Notes: a model not told the origin generated them from the letters alone. 64,000 nucleotides of DNA from Lamellibrachia satsuma (GCA_033239005.1 BSQZ01000053.1:3371501-3435500); one strand, 5' to 3'. Shown: positions 12,101 through 27,956, numbered from the stretch's first letter. A program made the numbers and translations.

Positions 12101-14766
12101 CTCTCTGTTGTAGTAGGAATACACATTGTTGGTAAGGGAACATCTCAATGTGTACTCTCTGTTGTAGTAGGAATACACATTGTTGGTAAGGGAACATCTC
12201 AATGTGTACTCTCTGTTGTAGTAGGAATACACATTGTTGGTAAGGGAACATCTCACTGTGTGCTCTCTGTTGTAGTAGGAATACACATTGTTGGTAAGGG
12301 AACATCTCAATGTGTACTCTCTGTTGTAGTAGGAATACACATTGACGGATGTTGTTGATGAAAGAACAATTATGAATATTGCCATGTTGCAAGAATGCTG
12401 ACATTGGTGGCTTTAGTTTGTCAGTGTAAGAACTGAAAAGTTCACAGTGTAAGAACTGAAAAGTTCACAAGAACCTGATAGTTTAAGGGTCTCAAATAAT
12501 GTCTGAGCTTTATATATTCAATATTGCAAGTGCTGTTAGATCTACAATGTTATGTTGGCAATTCTTATTACTCTGCTAAAATTTTTATAAAAAAACCTGT
12601 TCTGCATACCATATTTTGACATTCTAAAGTTAAGAATAAACTTGCTTGAAGCATGATGAGAATCTGTATTATTTGGATCACTCTGACCAATCAGTGATTT
12701 ACATAATTACCAATTACATGATCAACATTTTCAACTAGAGAAATATAGTTTCTTGTTTGAAACAACATAAACTTTAATTAAGTTGGTTAAGCAATAATGG
12801 TTCAGCATTGTTCAGTGTATAAATGTTTTTAATTACTTGGAAAATGTAGCATTGATAATCTAAAATATATCTGCCTGATGTCATGGTGAAGCTTGTAGTG
12901 TTTCTCTAACACAGGGTGCCTAAAAATTGCCTTCTCATTTATGTACTGAAACAGTGTCGCCCTCTGTTGGTCAGGTCCTGGACAGGTGCATGCTGGGGCA
13001 TGGACGGAGAAGTCGCAGGTCGTCGTAGAAACGGTCACGAAGACGAGTACAACACAGAAGTTCAGTGCGATGCCGAGCGATCTGCCGGCTTCTGATGCGA
13101 GCAAGGTGACTGTGTCCGGGGTTGGACTGAGGAAGGCCACGGCCAACAAGGAGGCTCACTTCAGTGTCGATGGCAGTAGCGCTGGTACGACAATTCATCC
13201 ATATACCGTATTCGACTTATTAAGCGTACATGCCCTAGTTAGCATACACCCCCTTTTTAATCAGCAGGATCCATAATTGTTGTAATTTGACAAGTGTGGA
13301 ACAACTGAAAAGTGGTGCCATCTAGTGTTAAATGGTTGGCACCACTTTTCAGTTGTTCTGCACTAATTACCAAATGACACCACTAGTGTTAAACAGTTAC
13401 CTTATTGTTTAGAGAAAAAATTTTGGTGTACACTTATAAGAACATATTCCTGACATTTTCCATAGCCCAACTTTTTTTAACCATACTGTACGCTTATTAG
13501 GTCAAATACGGTAATACATCTCTGAGTGTTTATACTGTTCTTCTTATTAGGTTGAATACGGTAATACATCTCTGAGTGTTTATGCTGTTCTTCTTATTAG
13601 GTTGAATACGGTAATACATCTCTGAGTGTTTATACTGTTCTTCTTATTAGGTCGAATACGTTAATACATCTCTGAGTGTTTATACTGTTCTTCTTATTAG
13701 GTCGAATACGGTAATACATCTCTGAGTGTTTATACTGTTCTTCTTATTAGGTCGAATATGGTAATACATCTCTGAGTGTTTATACTGTTCTTCTTATTAG
13801 GTCGAATACGGTAATACATCTCTGAGTGTTTATACTGTTCTTCTTATTAGGTTGAATACGGTAATACATCTCTGAGTGTTTATACTGTTCTTCTTATTAG
13901 GTTGAATACGGTAATACATCTCTTCAGTGTTTACACTTCTTCTTGTACAGCCCTAGCCATTGTTTCATATAACTATCACTATAGCATTATGTAATAGCAA
14001 ATAGTCAGCAAAGCTGTCCCAAACTGTAATTGATGGGTGTACTAATTGATTGTTGATGTAATGATTTTATTTACAACGAGTAAATAAAATTTATTCAGTG
14101 TAGTTGAAAAACCTGTTTATTTATATTACTGCAGTTGCACAAGTAGCCATGCTGAATTGCTTTGGTAACTATCATTACTATCGATAGTTCAGTGTAGTTT
14201 CAACGATGACTATCGATAGTTCAATTTACTATCGATGGTATTGCATCATCACATCGACTACTGCTACACATCGATAGTTCGATGTACGGTTACACTCGTA
14301 CTTGATGTTGTAAAGCCAAACCATTTTCAGTGTTTTCCAGGTAGTTCTGCTATGCTGCTAAGTACCTCTCTCTGGTCTTCTTTTGCATACTTAGGCAGTT
14401 TTCTTCTCTTCGTAGCAGACAAACCTTCGTCAACCCCGGCTTTATTTCTGACCCAGATGTTGGTATCGCTCTCTGCATCCAGCTCGTCCTGTTCATCCTG
14501 CACCCCAGTGGTTATACGTTTCTATAGTGTAACTAATGAACCCCTAACCCTGTGACTGAACCCAATGTACTGTTGTAGGAATGAACATGCTGATGGTTGG
14601 TATCGTGGGTCCTGTCGTGCCGTGTGAGGAGATTCACATCCGACACGCTGGCCGACTGCAGTACAATGTCAGCTACCTGGTGAAGGAACCAGGAAACTAC
14701 CTTATGGTCGTCAAGTGGGGGGACGACCACATCCCTGGCAGCCCCTACCACTTCACCGTCCAGTAG
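1..14766 (+). CDS. FLN: Filamin, C-terminal part (Ig repeats 17-24), 14 exons, 5' end outside window
   Basis: Actin cross-linking scaffold of the cell cortex; the C-terminal half of filamins binds membrane receptors and dimerises. Exons join as 1-156, 727-888, 1410-1613, 4302-4454, 5171-5299, 5930-6094, 6819-6920, 7651-7788, 7974-8104, 9826-9943, 11189-11359, 11859-12077, 12975-13184 and 14579-14766. All junctions are GT-AG; phases are 1 except after exon 9 (phase 0), and the joined frame stays open for 747 codons to TAG at 14764. The product shows the filamin Ig signatures again and again (GPSKAEI, DGSCxVxY, PGxY, HIPGSPF). The order matches vertebrate repeats 17-24: the repeat 20 segment with LTERITRQK, a repeat 21 with [15 protein letters not shown], a hinge-2-like linker (exon 13) and a last repeat ending [15 protein letters not shown]. 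The actin-binding domain and repeats 1-16 should lie upstream. Two minisatellites overlap splice sites of exons 11 and 12. Family assignment is very secure; the paralogue is not resolved. Confidence 0.97.
157..726 (+). other. Filamin intron, no recognisable content
   Basis: AT-rich intron with donor GTATGT and acceptor CCGCAG. I see no repeat, ORF of interest or structured element. Confidence 0.8.
727..888 (+). CDS. FLN: Filamin exon, first half of repeat 18
   Basis: 162 bp, phase 1 to 1. Encodes [18 protein letters not shown] through [12 protein letters not shown]. Donor GTAAGG. The following intron (889-1409) holds nothing I recognise. Confidence 0.93.
1410..1613 (+). CDS. FLN: Filamin exon, end of repeat 18 and start of repeat 19
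   Basis: 204 bp. Encodes [16 protein letters not shown], then [15 protein letters not shown] and [11 protein letters not shown]. Acceptor TGTCTAG, donor GTGAGT. Confidence 0.93.
2005..4183 (-). mobile_element. A-B-A-B-A repeat element with 14-bp target-site duplication, in filamin intron 3
   Basis: On the minus strand the element runs from 4169 to 2019. Unit A is about 370 bp (2019-2400, 2889-3268, 3757-4134 in plus coordinates) and unit B about 490 bp; the tandem period is exactly 868 bp (same motif at 2021, 2889, 3757). The outermost 5' A begins with a leader of about 45 bp (GGTTGGTGGGGTGGTCACAT) that the inner A copies lack. CATAATCATCTTTT flanks the array on both sides (2005-2018 and 4170-4183), as expected for insertion of the whole array. 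In its own orientation A contains an acceptor-like pyrimidine tract plus TAG and an AATAAA; B has CCAAT-like boxes. No protein-coding capacity is convincing. A diverged A-B-A copy with the same leader is at 33.9-35.05 kb. The class is undetermined: LTR-like or Penelope-like non-autonomous element. Confidence 0.75.
4302..4454 (+). CDS. FLN: Filamin exon, core of repeat 19
   Basis: 153 bp. Encodes [18 protein letters not shown] through [16 protein letters not shown]. Acceptor TTTGCAG, donor GTAGGT. The next intron (4455-5170) holds nothing I recognise. Confidence 0.94.
5171..5299 (+). CDS. FLN: Filamin exon, end of repeat 19 and start of repeat 20
   Basis: 129 bp. Encodes [14 protein letters not shown], then [18 protein letters not shown] and [10 protein letters not shown]. 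The LTERITRQK segment matches the atypical start of repeat 20 in the repeat 20-21 pair of other filamins. Confidence 0.94.
5400..5665 (+). repeat. Imperfect 55-57 bp AT-rich tandem repeat in filamin intron 5
   Basis: About five diverged copies, each with GATGATTATAATAA followed by TTTCACTATATT-like sequence (copy starts near 5405, 5460, 5516, 5571, 5624). The rest of the intron, up to 5929, shows nothing else. Confidence 0.75.
5930..6094 (+). CDS. FLN: Filamin exon, repeat 20
   Basis: 165 bp. Encodes [18 protein letters not shown] through [17 protein letters not shown]. Acceptor GTTGCAG, donor GTGAGT. The next intron (6095-6818) is pyrimidine-rich at its start and carries a 26-mer at 6504-6529 that recurs in intron 9. 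Confidence 0.94.
6819..6920 (+). CDS. FLN: Filamin exon, end of repeat 20 and start of repeat 21
   Basis: 102 bp. Encodes [18 protein letters not shown] and [16 protein letters not shown]. Repeat 21 is the receptor-binding repeat (integrin tails) in vertebrate filamins. Intron 6921-7650 holds nothing I recognise. Confidence 0.94.
7651..7788 (+). CDS. FLN: Filamin exon, core of repeat 21
   Basis: 138 bp. Encodes [36 protein letters not shown] and [27 protein letters not shown] is the strand C-D stretch that receptor tails dock on in repeat 21 of known filamins. Confidence 0.95.
7974..8104 (+). CDS. FLN: Filamin exon, end of repeat 21 and start of repeat 22
   Basis: 131 bp, the only exon ending in phase 0. 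Encodes [18 protein letters not shown], then [16 protein letters not shown]. Donor GTAACT. Intron 9 (8105-9825) is 1.7 kb with nothing recognised except the 26-mer at 8913-8938. Confidence 0.94.
9826..9943 (+). CDS. FLN: Filamin exon, core of repeat 22
   Basis: 118 bp, phase 0 to 1. Encodes [16 protein letters not shown] and [16 protein letters not shown]. Donor GTAGGG. The first part of intron 10 (9944-10587) shows nothing notable. Confidence 0.94.
10588..11188 (+). repeat. FLN: 70-bp minisatellite carrying repeated copies of the exon 11 splice acceptor
   Basis: Period exactly 70 bp: the motif GTTAGAT ends at 10630, 10700, 10770, 10840, 10910, 10980, 11050, 11120 and, at the true exon, 11190. 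Each unit contains the last ~43 bases of intron 10, the TCGTTAG acceptor and the first ~25 bases of exon 11 (DRYAVQFIP), then restarts. The first unit is diverged, the next ones are near-identical, and the last leads into the real exon. An upstream acceptor would read [15 protein letters not shown] and then TGA. Confidence 0.93.
11189..11359 (+). CDS. FLN: Filamin exon, end of repeat 22 and start of repeat 23
   Basis: 171 bp. Encodes [18 protein letters not shown], then [15 protein letters not shown] and [18 protein letters not shown]. Only this last of nine acceptor copies leads to an open frame. Donor GTATGT. Intron 11 (11360-11858) holds nothing I recognise. Confidence 0.95.
11859..12077 (+). 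CDS. FLN: Filamin exon, repeat 23
   Basis: 219 bp. Encodes [29 protein letters not shown] and [12 protein letters not shown]. The first donor (ATTGTTG|GTAAGG at 12078) gives the family-standard end of repeat 23; four more copies of the same donor follow at 54-bp steps. Confidence 0.94.
12071..12346 (+). repeat. FLN: 54-bp in-frame minisatellite carrying five copies of the exon 12 splice donor
   Basis: ATTGTTGGTAAG starts at 12071, 12125, 12179, 12233 and 12287; a sixth start at 12341 is degenerate (ATTGACGG). The period is 54 bp (18 codons), so the filamin frame stays open through all copies and reads [18 protein letters not shown] repeatedly until TGA at 12356. Splicing from any of the five donors keeps the downstream frame and would add 0, 18, 36, 54 or 72 residues between repeat 23 and hinge 2. 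The fourth copy (12233) has two base changes. Confidence 0.93.
12421..12467 (+). repeat. 23-bp direct tandem duplication in intron 12
   Basis: CAGTGTAAGAACTGAAAAGT is present twice back to back. The rest of intron 12 (12347-12974) shows no other structure. Confidence 0.8.
12975..13184 (+). CDS. FLN: Filamin exon, hinge 2 and start of repeat 24
   Basis: 210 bp. The first ~40 codons ([30 protein letters not shown]) form a non-Ig linker in the place of hinge 2 of vertebrate filamins. Then [18 protein letters not shown] and [10 protein letters not shown] start the dimerisation repeat. Donor GTACGA. Confidence 0.94.
13203..13512 (+). mobile_element. Short inverted-repeat element (MITE-like) in filamin intron 13
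   Basis: The ends are imperfect inverted repeats of about 25 bp (ACCGTATTCGACTTATTAAG at 13203 against the reverse complement of 13490-13512). Inside is a perfect 21-bp hairpin (13300-13320 with 13337-13357, 16-nt loop). No coding capacity. Its right end runs straight into the 50-bp minisatellite. Confidence 0.6.
13492..13950 (+). repeat. 50-bp minisatellite in filamin intron 13
   Basis: GGTAATACATC-type motif starts every 50 bp at 13511, 13561, 13611, 13661, 13711, 13761, 13811, 13861 and 13911 (nine copies). Each copy ends CTGTTCTTCTTATTAG, which resembles a 3' splice site. Confidence 0.92.
14178..14285 (+). promoter_or_regulatory. Cluster of TATCGATA palindromes in intron 13
   Basis: ACTATCGATAGTTC occurs near 14177 and 14211, with TATCGATGG near 14229 and CATCGATAGTTC near 14268. 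TATCGATA is the core DRE site of insects; its meaning in this genome is unknown and the cluster may be a repeat remnant. Confidence 0.35.
14579..14766 (+). CDS. FLN: Filamin last exon, dimerisation repeat 24
   Basis: 188 bp, ends TAG at 14764-14766. Encodes [18 protein letters not shown], then [17 protein letters not shown] and [17 protein letters not shown]. This is the typical C-terminus of animal filamins, so the protein ends here. Confidence 0.97.
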
Positions 14767-16080
14767 GTGGAGCCACCAAAAAGGGCGGCCAGATTTTACA
14801 TGCAGGATGTGGGGAGTATCGACAAATGTGCCTTATTTGTACGACAGACGCTGTGTTCGAACGGCGACCAAGATCGCATCTGCGGTCCGCCCTGTTACTT
14901 TTACTATGCAGACTTGTTACTATTTACTACGTGTTACACATATTCTCGGATGCCGTGTTACGTAAAGCTGCCTTCACTGTGCTTGGTTTGTTGGCGTTTA
15001 TGCAAAATGTTATTAAAGTGATATTTGCATGTGTTGAATGTTACTGATCGTCTAAGACACGGTCGTCCACTAATTACTTGTTCAGAAATTGCACATCGTT
15101 TTGGTCAAAATTTAATCATCGGTTGCATAGAAATGCGTCTCATTGCTGTGAACATTAACGTAATGACTATGACAAAAATGTGAACAATATTTTGTAAAGC
15201 TGTTAGTGAATAGAAATGTGGAAGTCTTGTGGCGTTTATGTTCTACAGTAAATGTTTTATTAATCCTAGTGATTGTAATTAAATGTACAGCATGCAGTAA
15301 TAACTATGCATCGTTTAATGTCAGTTGTGATGTAGTTAGCCGAATGCATTACTTACGACACAGCGTCGTGATTTTCAAAAAGCGGTCAATGTGTAGTTGA
15401 GTTTGCATTTTGCTATTTATAGTAATGTAGAACAGTGGTTTGTAATATAACTGTTGCTATAGTTTTGTTGATAGAAAAACTCAAATCGGATATTTCTACA
15501 TTGACATGATACGCGTGGAACCACAATTCTACGTTGTTATTGATCATGAATCTACAGCAGAGCTTGCATAGCATTGCAAATTTTTTTTATTTACTTTATA
15601 TAAAATAATGGTGCTTATCAAAAGGGTTGCTCACTAGTCTGCGATCAGTAGCCTTTTCAAATATTCAGTACATTCAATTCTCTGCACGCTAACAAGGCTC
15701 TCGGCGAGTAAGCTAAGCACCGTGTATTTCCTTGGAATCAAGAACCAAGTATACATTGCTTGTTTTGGTTCTGATAATGCTGTTTGCCTAAAAGAAACAA
15801 TGTTTAATGGCAATAGTGGTGAAGTGTGTTCTACACTGGAGACAAGCCAAAGGATTGTTGACGTTAAAAAACAACTTCCGTGTTGATGTTGTGTCTTATA
15901 ACTTAAGGAAAAGTTGACAAAAGTCCCAGCAACGTTCATCTAGCCATTACTGTTAATTTGCATATATGTTGAAAAAATTAGTGTTTTGAATGTCTGTGTT
16001 TACTGTCTTGTTACCGATCGAGTCTAATGCCAGCGTGTTCAGCATTTGATTAAATAAAGTGTTTTTTTTTATTATTTTGA
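14767..16080 (+). other. FLN: Probable filamin 3' UTR
   Basis: No splice sites or conserved ORF follow the stop. The first clear polyadenylation signal in good context is AATAAA at 16053-16058, followed by a T-run, which would give a 3' UTR of about 1.3 kb; an ATTAAA lies near 15011. This is inferred from signals only. Confidence 0.5.
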
Positions 16081-16139
16081 CCAACCCTTGTGTGAATTTC
16101 CTTGTTGGTGATATAGTTTCCATGAACAACACATTCAGT

Positions 16140-18561
16140 TCATTAATGCTAGAAAACACTGTACAAGAGATATGCCTTATAGAAAACACTATACAAGAGA
16201 CATGCCTTATAGAAAACGCCGTACAAGAGACGTGTTATTGTTTTTATGATTCTGTTATTTCATATCTAGAAATCTACTTTTGATTCTGTAAATTGAGAAG
16301 CAGGAAATGACTGTCCTACTAGTGATTGAAAATTGAGAAACAGGAAATGACTGTCCTAAAATCTACTTCTACACAATTCATATTTTCCCACAAGCAAATG
16401 ACTTGGTTCTTTATCTGAAGCTGCTTCTGCTACTTGTTGAGCCCATCACCAGTCACGTCCGTTGATTAAAATCTGTAATGTGTGAATATTGTTTAAGTTA
16501 ATATGCATACTTCAGCTAAAAACATCAAAAGAACCGACTGATCGTTTGATCAGCTAAAGTGTGAATGGCCGTATACAGAGGTAGACCATACACATACACT
16601 TTTGGCCCTTTTTTCTGCCAAATTAAAATTAACTTAATAATTTGTCCAACAATTTTATAAAAAGTAAATAACACATTTGCACGACGAGCTAGCACGTTGT
16701 AGTCGATGCTAAACAGGTTAATTTTTGTGTGAAATGAGTTGGAAACAGGATGAGCAAAACAGAATTGCAGAGGTAGCTATAACTTATCTATTAGTGATCT
16801 TAAATAACAATGATTAAACCAAGACTGGATATCTCAAATTTATTACCAGTTAACTTCTCCAAGCACTCAGCCAAAACTGTGGCATCTCCCATCTATTTAC
16901 AAATGTTCTATTTCACCACACCAGCATTCAAATACACCAAACCTTGGGCACCATTTGCTAGCTACAAATTGAAAAACAACACCACTAAACCAGTAGAAGA
17001 ATCGAAACGCTGTAGTGAATTATCGTCTAAGAAAGCCGGTTTCAAACGAACACCGGTGCTTTGTTGTACTGAGACCTTTGAAGTACAAAACTCACGATAA
17101 ATCTGCATGTGTGCGTTCTTGACAAAAATTCTGCCTGCCTGCGTAACGTCTAAAACGGATGCAGTCCACGATGTGCAGCAAACACGCAGTAGATGGGTCG
17201 CTTTGCGCCAGCACCAAGTTTAACATTGCCAATATAAAATATACGATTAGAAACAAAAGCGAAATTAATTTAAATACTGCAACCAAACGGCAACAGCTCT
17301 AAGACAACAACACATTTACACAACGATACAACCAGAAATCACTGGCCGAAACAACGGCACACCCGCGCAGAAGTCAATGACAACACTCCCATATGGCCTT
17401 CGTTTGCTACGCAGAAATACATCGCCACACCCCTAGCTGTTATGTACATGCTCTCCATATATATATATTCATTCATCTCGGCGCTACAGTACTTGTAGAC
17501 GACATACACGCATCTCTTCCTACGATGCCATAAACCTACCCTGGTCGCAGATTAAAACAACCTGGCTAAAAAAACCAACATAATATATCTAACAGATTCG
17601 GAACAAAGCCATCAATTCAAAAACCATTATTGTGATATCGGAATGCAATCAAATATGATAGTTAAACATCATCACTAACCGGAACATTGTCATAGCGTGG
17701 GAATTCTGCAAACAAAGGCAACATATACATGGTCATCCATTGTTTTTCTTAATATTATTGTTATGCAATCCAAGGTAATAAATACAGAATAAAGCCATGA
17801 TATATCTGTGATAAGTTACTTGTGCGGTGTTAGAATTAATCAATTCTGCGACCAGTGTTGGTTTAAAGCCGTGTTGTTGATCACCAGAGCGACAAGAGCA
17901 TTACACCAGAGAACCTGTCACACTTACGACAACATACATTGAACCGATTCATTTAATATTCCGCTTACAAATGTGCCTATAAATAATGATTACTATATTT
18001 TGTAGCTCAAGCTAGGTACAGCAAGTTACTTGCACAAATTCATCACAACACACAGACAATCTAGGAGGAATTCTCGTTATAATGCACAAAATGTCACCAA
18101 TGACTCTGGAACCAGCAGCCAATGAACTCCTTAAAATCACATCCACCTCTCAAGATTAGAGGCGTTTTAAATGTACATTCCAGGAGCTCTTTGGCCAACA
18201 GCAACAACCCACATCTTGGAATCCTTATGCTTATCCTTATGTAACAACCTACGAACGGAGATACCTGTTCACGCCTTCTCTCAAATCACCGTTACAGATG
18301 AATTGCGACATGCATCGTTAAAACCTTACTCATGAGTAGCAAACGAGTCCGTACTTTATCCCACCGACAATCAATGAATCTTGTGTCGTGTAGAAGAGAC
18401 GGCCGGTGGCGCCCCTCCAGTGATGATACCCCAATGGAATGGAGAAGACCCCCAAGTAAACATATACACAGGCACACCCTCCGTGGCACACCAAGACACA
18501 CACAAACCAAAGTCAATGTCACATGATAACAGCGAGCAAGTCTTGCACTGCAATGGTTCTA
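16140..18561. other. Intergenic region between convergent filamin and ARF genes
   Basis: Contains a three-copy 30-bp tandem repeat at 16147-16232 (AGAAAACACTGTACAAGAG) and a duplicated segment at 16290-16355. The right part must hold the ARF 3' UTR on the minus strand. I see no gene. Confidence 0.6.
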
Positions 18562-24414
<5,853 letters not shown>

Positions 24415-24959
24415 TTTCCTGTCTTGTCTGGCACGTATTGTTCTTAAACTCGGTAGTACAAATCGGTATTATCTTATCTATGTAGAACGTCTTCTAAGGG
24501 CAACACGCTTTACTCAAACCAAACTTTTGGTACAAAGTATGAATGCCACGTATATTTTGCCAACCAGTCCTTTCGCGACGTCACTAGAATGGCGAACGAT
24601 CCCAGAAGCCAATGCGGAGCCCGCGGGGCGTAAAGCTGACAATTTAGGTACGTGCGTTCAACGACTAACCGTGCTAGAAACGGAGTATAGTTGACGACTT
24701 ATTAATCCTTTATATATATATGTCATTCACGGCCCATAATTCGGGTGATTCGGACCAGAACATTGTGTCAGCCACCGGGTCAACCCGAAAAGCTTATGCA
24801 ACTGGCCGTCACTGCAAAGATATCGCTGCGGTTCCAGGCTAATATAGTAATAATGTTTTATAAGGCAATAAACAAACTAGTTTCAGTTTCTGATCTGACA
24901 CAACATAGGCATAGATATAAACTTCGACCAGTCGCCATTCACACCAATGTTATTTAGAG

Positions 24960-26475
24960 ATAGTGAGTCAACAAAAGGTTTTCTCTTTAATTTCCATGTG
25001 TGGAAATTTTACTTCCCATGGCATATCTATTATTAAACAAGTTATACCACAAATTGCAAATCAACTTGCCCACATTTTCAATAATTCACTGGCTAATGAC
25101 TGGCATTGTGCCCAGCAAACTAAAAATAGCAAAGGTTATCCCTTTGTATAAAAGTGAAAACTCAAATTATAGACCTATTTCTATCCTTCCATGCCTCTCA
25201 AAAATATTGGAACGCCTAATGTACAATAGGCTTTACAAATTTTTAGCAGAACACAACATAATATCAAAAAAACAATACGGATTTAGGAAAAACTATTCTA
25301 CGTATATGGCACTGATTGATTTGGTTGATAAAATTTCAAGTAATATGGACCATAAAAAGTAAAATATAGGTGTTTTTCTTGATCTCTCCAAGGCTTTCGA
25401 TAATAATAATAAACAATAAATCATAACATTTTAATAAATAAACTTCAATGCTACAGTATAATAGCTAATGCCTGCAACTGGTTTTAAAGCTATCTTAATA
25501 AAAGAAGACAGTATGTATCGTATAACAAAGCAGATTCAAAATATATGACAATTACATGTGGAGTTCCACAAGGATCTACATTAGGCCCATTACTCTTTAT
25601 TTTATATATAAATGATATTGAAAATGTATCAGATATCCTAAATCCTATATTGTTTGCAGATGACACAAGTTTCTTTCATGTTCATACATGTTTCAACACT
25701 CTCATCGAAGAGGTAAACATAGAAATACAAAAAATCTCAGCATGGTTCCTTACCAACAAACTTTCCCTAAACACCAAAAAGTTAAATTTTATTATATTCA
25801 CACCAAAAGGAAAAAATACAATATCAACAGTGCATTAATACAAGTAGATGGAAACAAAATAAAGCATGTCAAATTCACCAAATTCCTAGGGATATTTATA
25901 GATGAGCACTTGAGTTGGACAACACATATTGACAACCTATCAAAACAAGTAGCACGGAATGTTGGAATGCTTAACAAATTAAAACATTTTCTCCCTATGT
26001 ATATGATGAGAACTATTTATTGTTCATTGATCTTATCACATTTACAATATTGCATTCTATTGTGGGAAAATTCATATTGTACAAACTAAGAATACTAAAG
26101 AACAAAGCTATTAGGATAATCACAAATTCTCATTACATCGCACAAACTGATCCTCTATTCTCAAAGTTAAAACTATTAAAATTGGATGATCTACATAATC
26201 ATCAACTAGGTATTTTTATGTATAAAACAGCAAATAACAAACCCCCAGAATCTATGTCATCAATGCTTACAAGAATACAAAATATCCACAAATATAATCT
26301 AAGAAACCAAAATAGCTATTATATCCAAAACATAAGAACAAACAGCAGGATATGTACAATAAACTATTCAGGACCAGTATTCTGGAATGCATTACCTGGT
26401 AAATTAAAACAGCTTGTGTCCATTAAACAATTTAAAAATAAGCTGAACGAATTGTTACTCTCTAAATATCAATGA
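24960..26475 (+). mobile_element. Non-LTR retrotransposon ORF2 relic (reverse transcriptase)
   Basis: Reading frames broken by several frameshifts and stops carry RT landmarks in order: NYRPISILPCLSKILERL (25160-25230), KQYGFRKNYST, FLDLSKAFD (25373-25400), GVPQGSTLGPLLFILYIN (25560-25615), FADDTSFF (25651-25675), then a C-terminal region KFLGIFIDEHLSWTTHI and PVFWNALPGKLKQLVSIK ending at TGA 26475. The 5' end (endonuclease) is missing. Jockey/CR1-like by motif style; no exact clade claimed. Confidence 0.88.
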
Positions 26476-26499
26476 CTTCACAGTAAACACTGCAAATAA

Positions 26500-26875
26500 G
26501 AAACTTTGTATTTGTACAAAATGTACTCTATATCTACATGGATTTTCACATGGTGGAGAAGACCATGTGTTTCATGCTTATGTAATATTTAATGTAGTCA
26601 GGATCGTGTATTACTTAATGTATTCATGCTCACATTTAATGAATACATGACAGTTGTGTAGTTAGTGTACTATTTGTTCATATAATTCAAAGTACAAATT
26701 ATATGTTGATATTTAAGCAACATTTTTTTGAGACTCAATTTGTATTTGTATAACATATACTCTACATCTAACGTTATTTTAACATGGCAGAAAAAAATGT
26801 GAATTGATGTTCGTGTAGTATTTAATGTATTCATGGTTCCTGCATTACTTAATGTGTTCATGTCTGGTCACAAAA
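26500..26875 (+). repeat. Direct repeat pair in the LINE 3' region
   Basis: About 130 bp starting TTTGTATTTGTA at 26506 recurs in diverged form at 26739. Both end with TTAATGTATTCATG-type motifs. Confidence 0.65.
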
Positions 26876-27921
26876 TGATGAATTAGTGGACAATATAAAA
26901 ATACATGAACCACTGCATAACAGTGATCATAAAATTCATTTTGACATCAAAAAAGCCCAAAAGTTAAAAATATATACAGGAGAAATGTCCACAAAGCTAA
27001 ATATTAAAGATGTGAAAAAATACTGCTTGTACCTAACAATGCTAGATTGGAATGACATGCTGAGGAATAAGACAGGAATTGAATGTTGGAACTTTCTAAA
27101 ACATGAAATTGAAAGTATCATTGAACAATTTGTTCCCTTGCAAAAACAAAGAAAACTGTCTAGAAAGAAATACTTTTCAAAAGAAGCTATTAGAAAAAAT
27201 AGCATATAAGCAAACTATGTGGAGGGTTTATAGATGTACCAGAAAGGATGAAGATTATGCAATTACAAAGAGGCACCTAATGCAGCTATGACTTAAATTA
27301 GACAACCTAAAAGAAGCTATGAAAAAATATTAGTATGTATATTAAAAACATACAGTTTTTATGCATATGTCAGGCGTAATGAAAACATACAAGACAAGGT
27401 TGGACCACTAGAAGATATAATAATATATAATATCTCATGGTTTTTTAATGGTGGAAGACCAAATGGATACCTCAGTTCAATGTTTACTAGAGAGGATATT
27501 AGTTCATTACCAGTTCCAGATACTAAATTTCAGGAGAAGAAATGGTAGCTAAGAAAATAAAGGCAATGAAGGATAATAAATCACCTGGAGTGGATGAAAT
27601 TACTAATGGAAACAGTAGAACAAATTAGTATACCACTTGCAAGTGTTTAATTTGTCATTAAAAGAGAAAGTGGTTCCTTTTGAATGGAAAGAAGCAAATG
27701 TCCACCCATTATTTAAAAAGGGCTCAAAATAAGTCAGAGAACTACAGACCAGTGAGTTTAACATCAGCGATTTGTAAATTATTAGAAATGTTAATTTAAG
27801 ACCACAAAAATGGCTGACTGACAGAAGACACCATGTTGGAGTAGATGGGGAGGTTTCAAACTGGAAATCAGTTTTTAGTGGGGTACCACAAGGCTCAGTA
27901 TTAGGACCTTTATTATGCTTA

Positions 27922-27956
<35 letters not shown>

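Noticed and set aside
11900..12404. Two overlapping minus-strand open frames of 161 and 114 codons across the 54-bp array
   Set aside because: They exist only because the 54-bp period keeps every frame periodic; no homology, and they oppose filamin exon 12.
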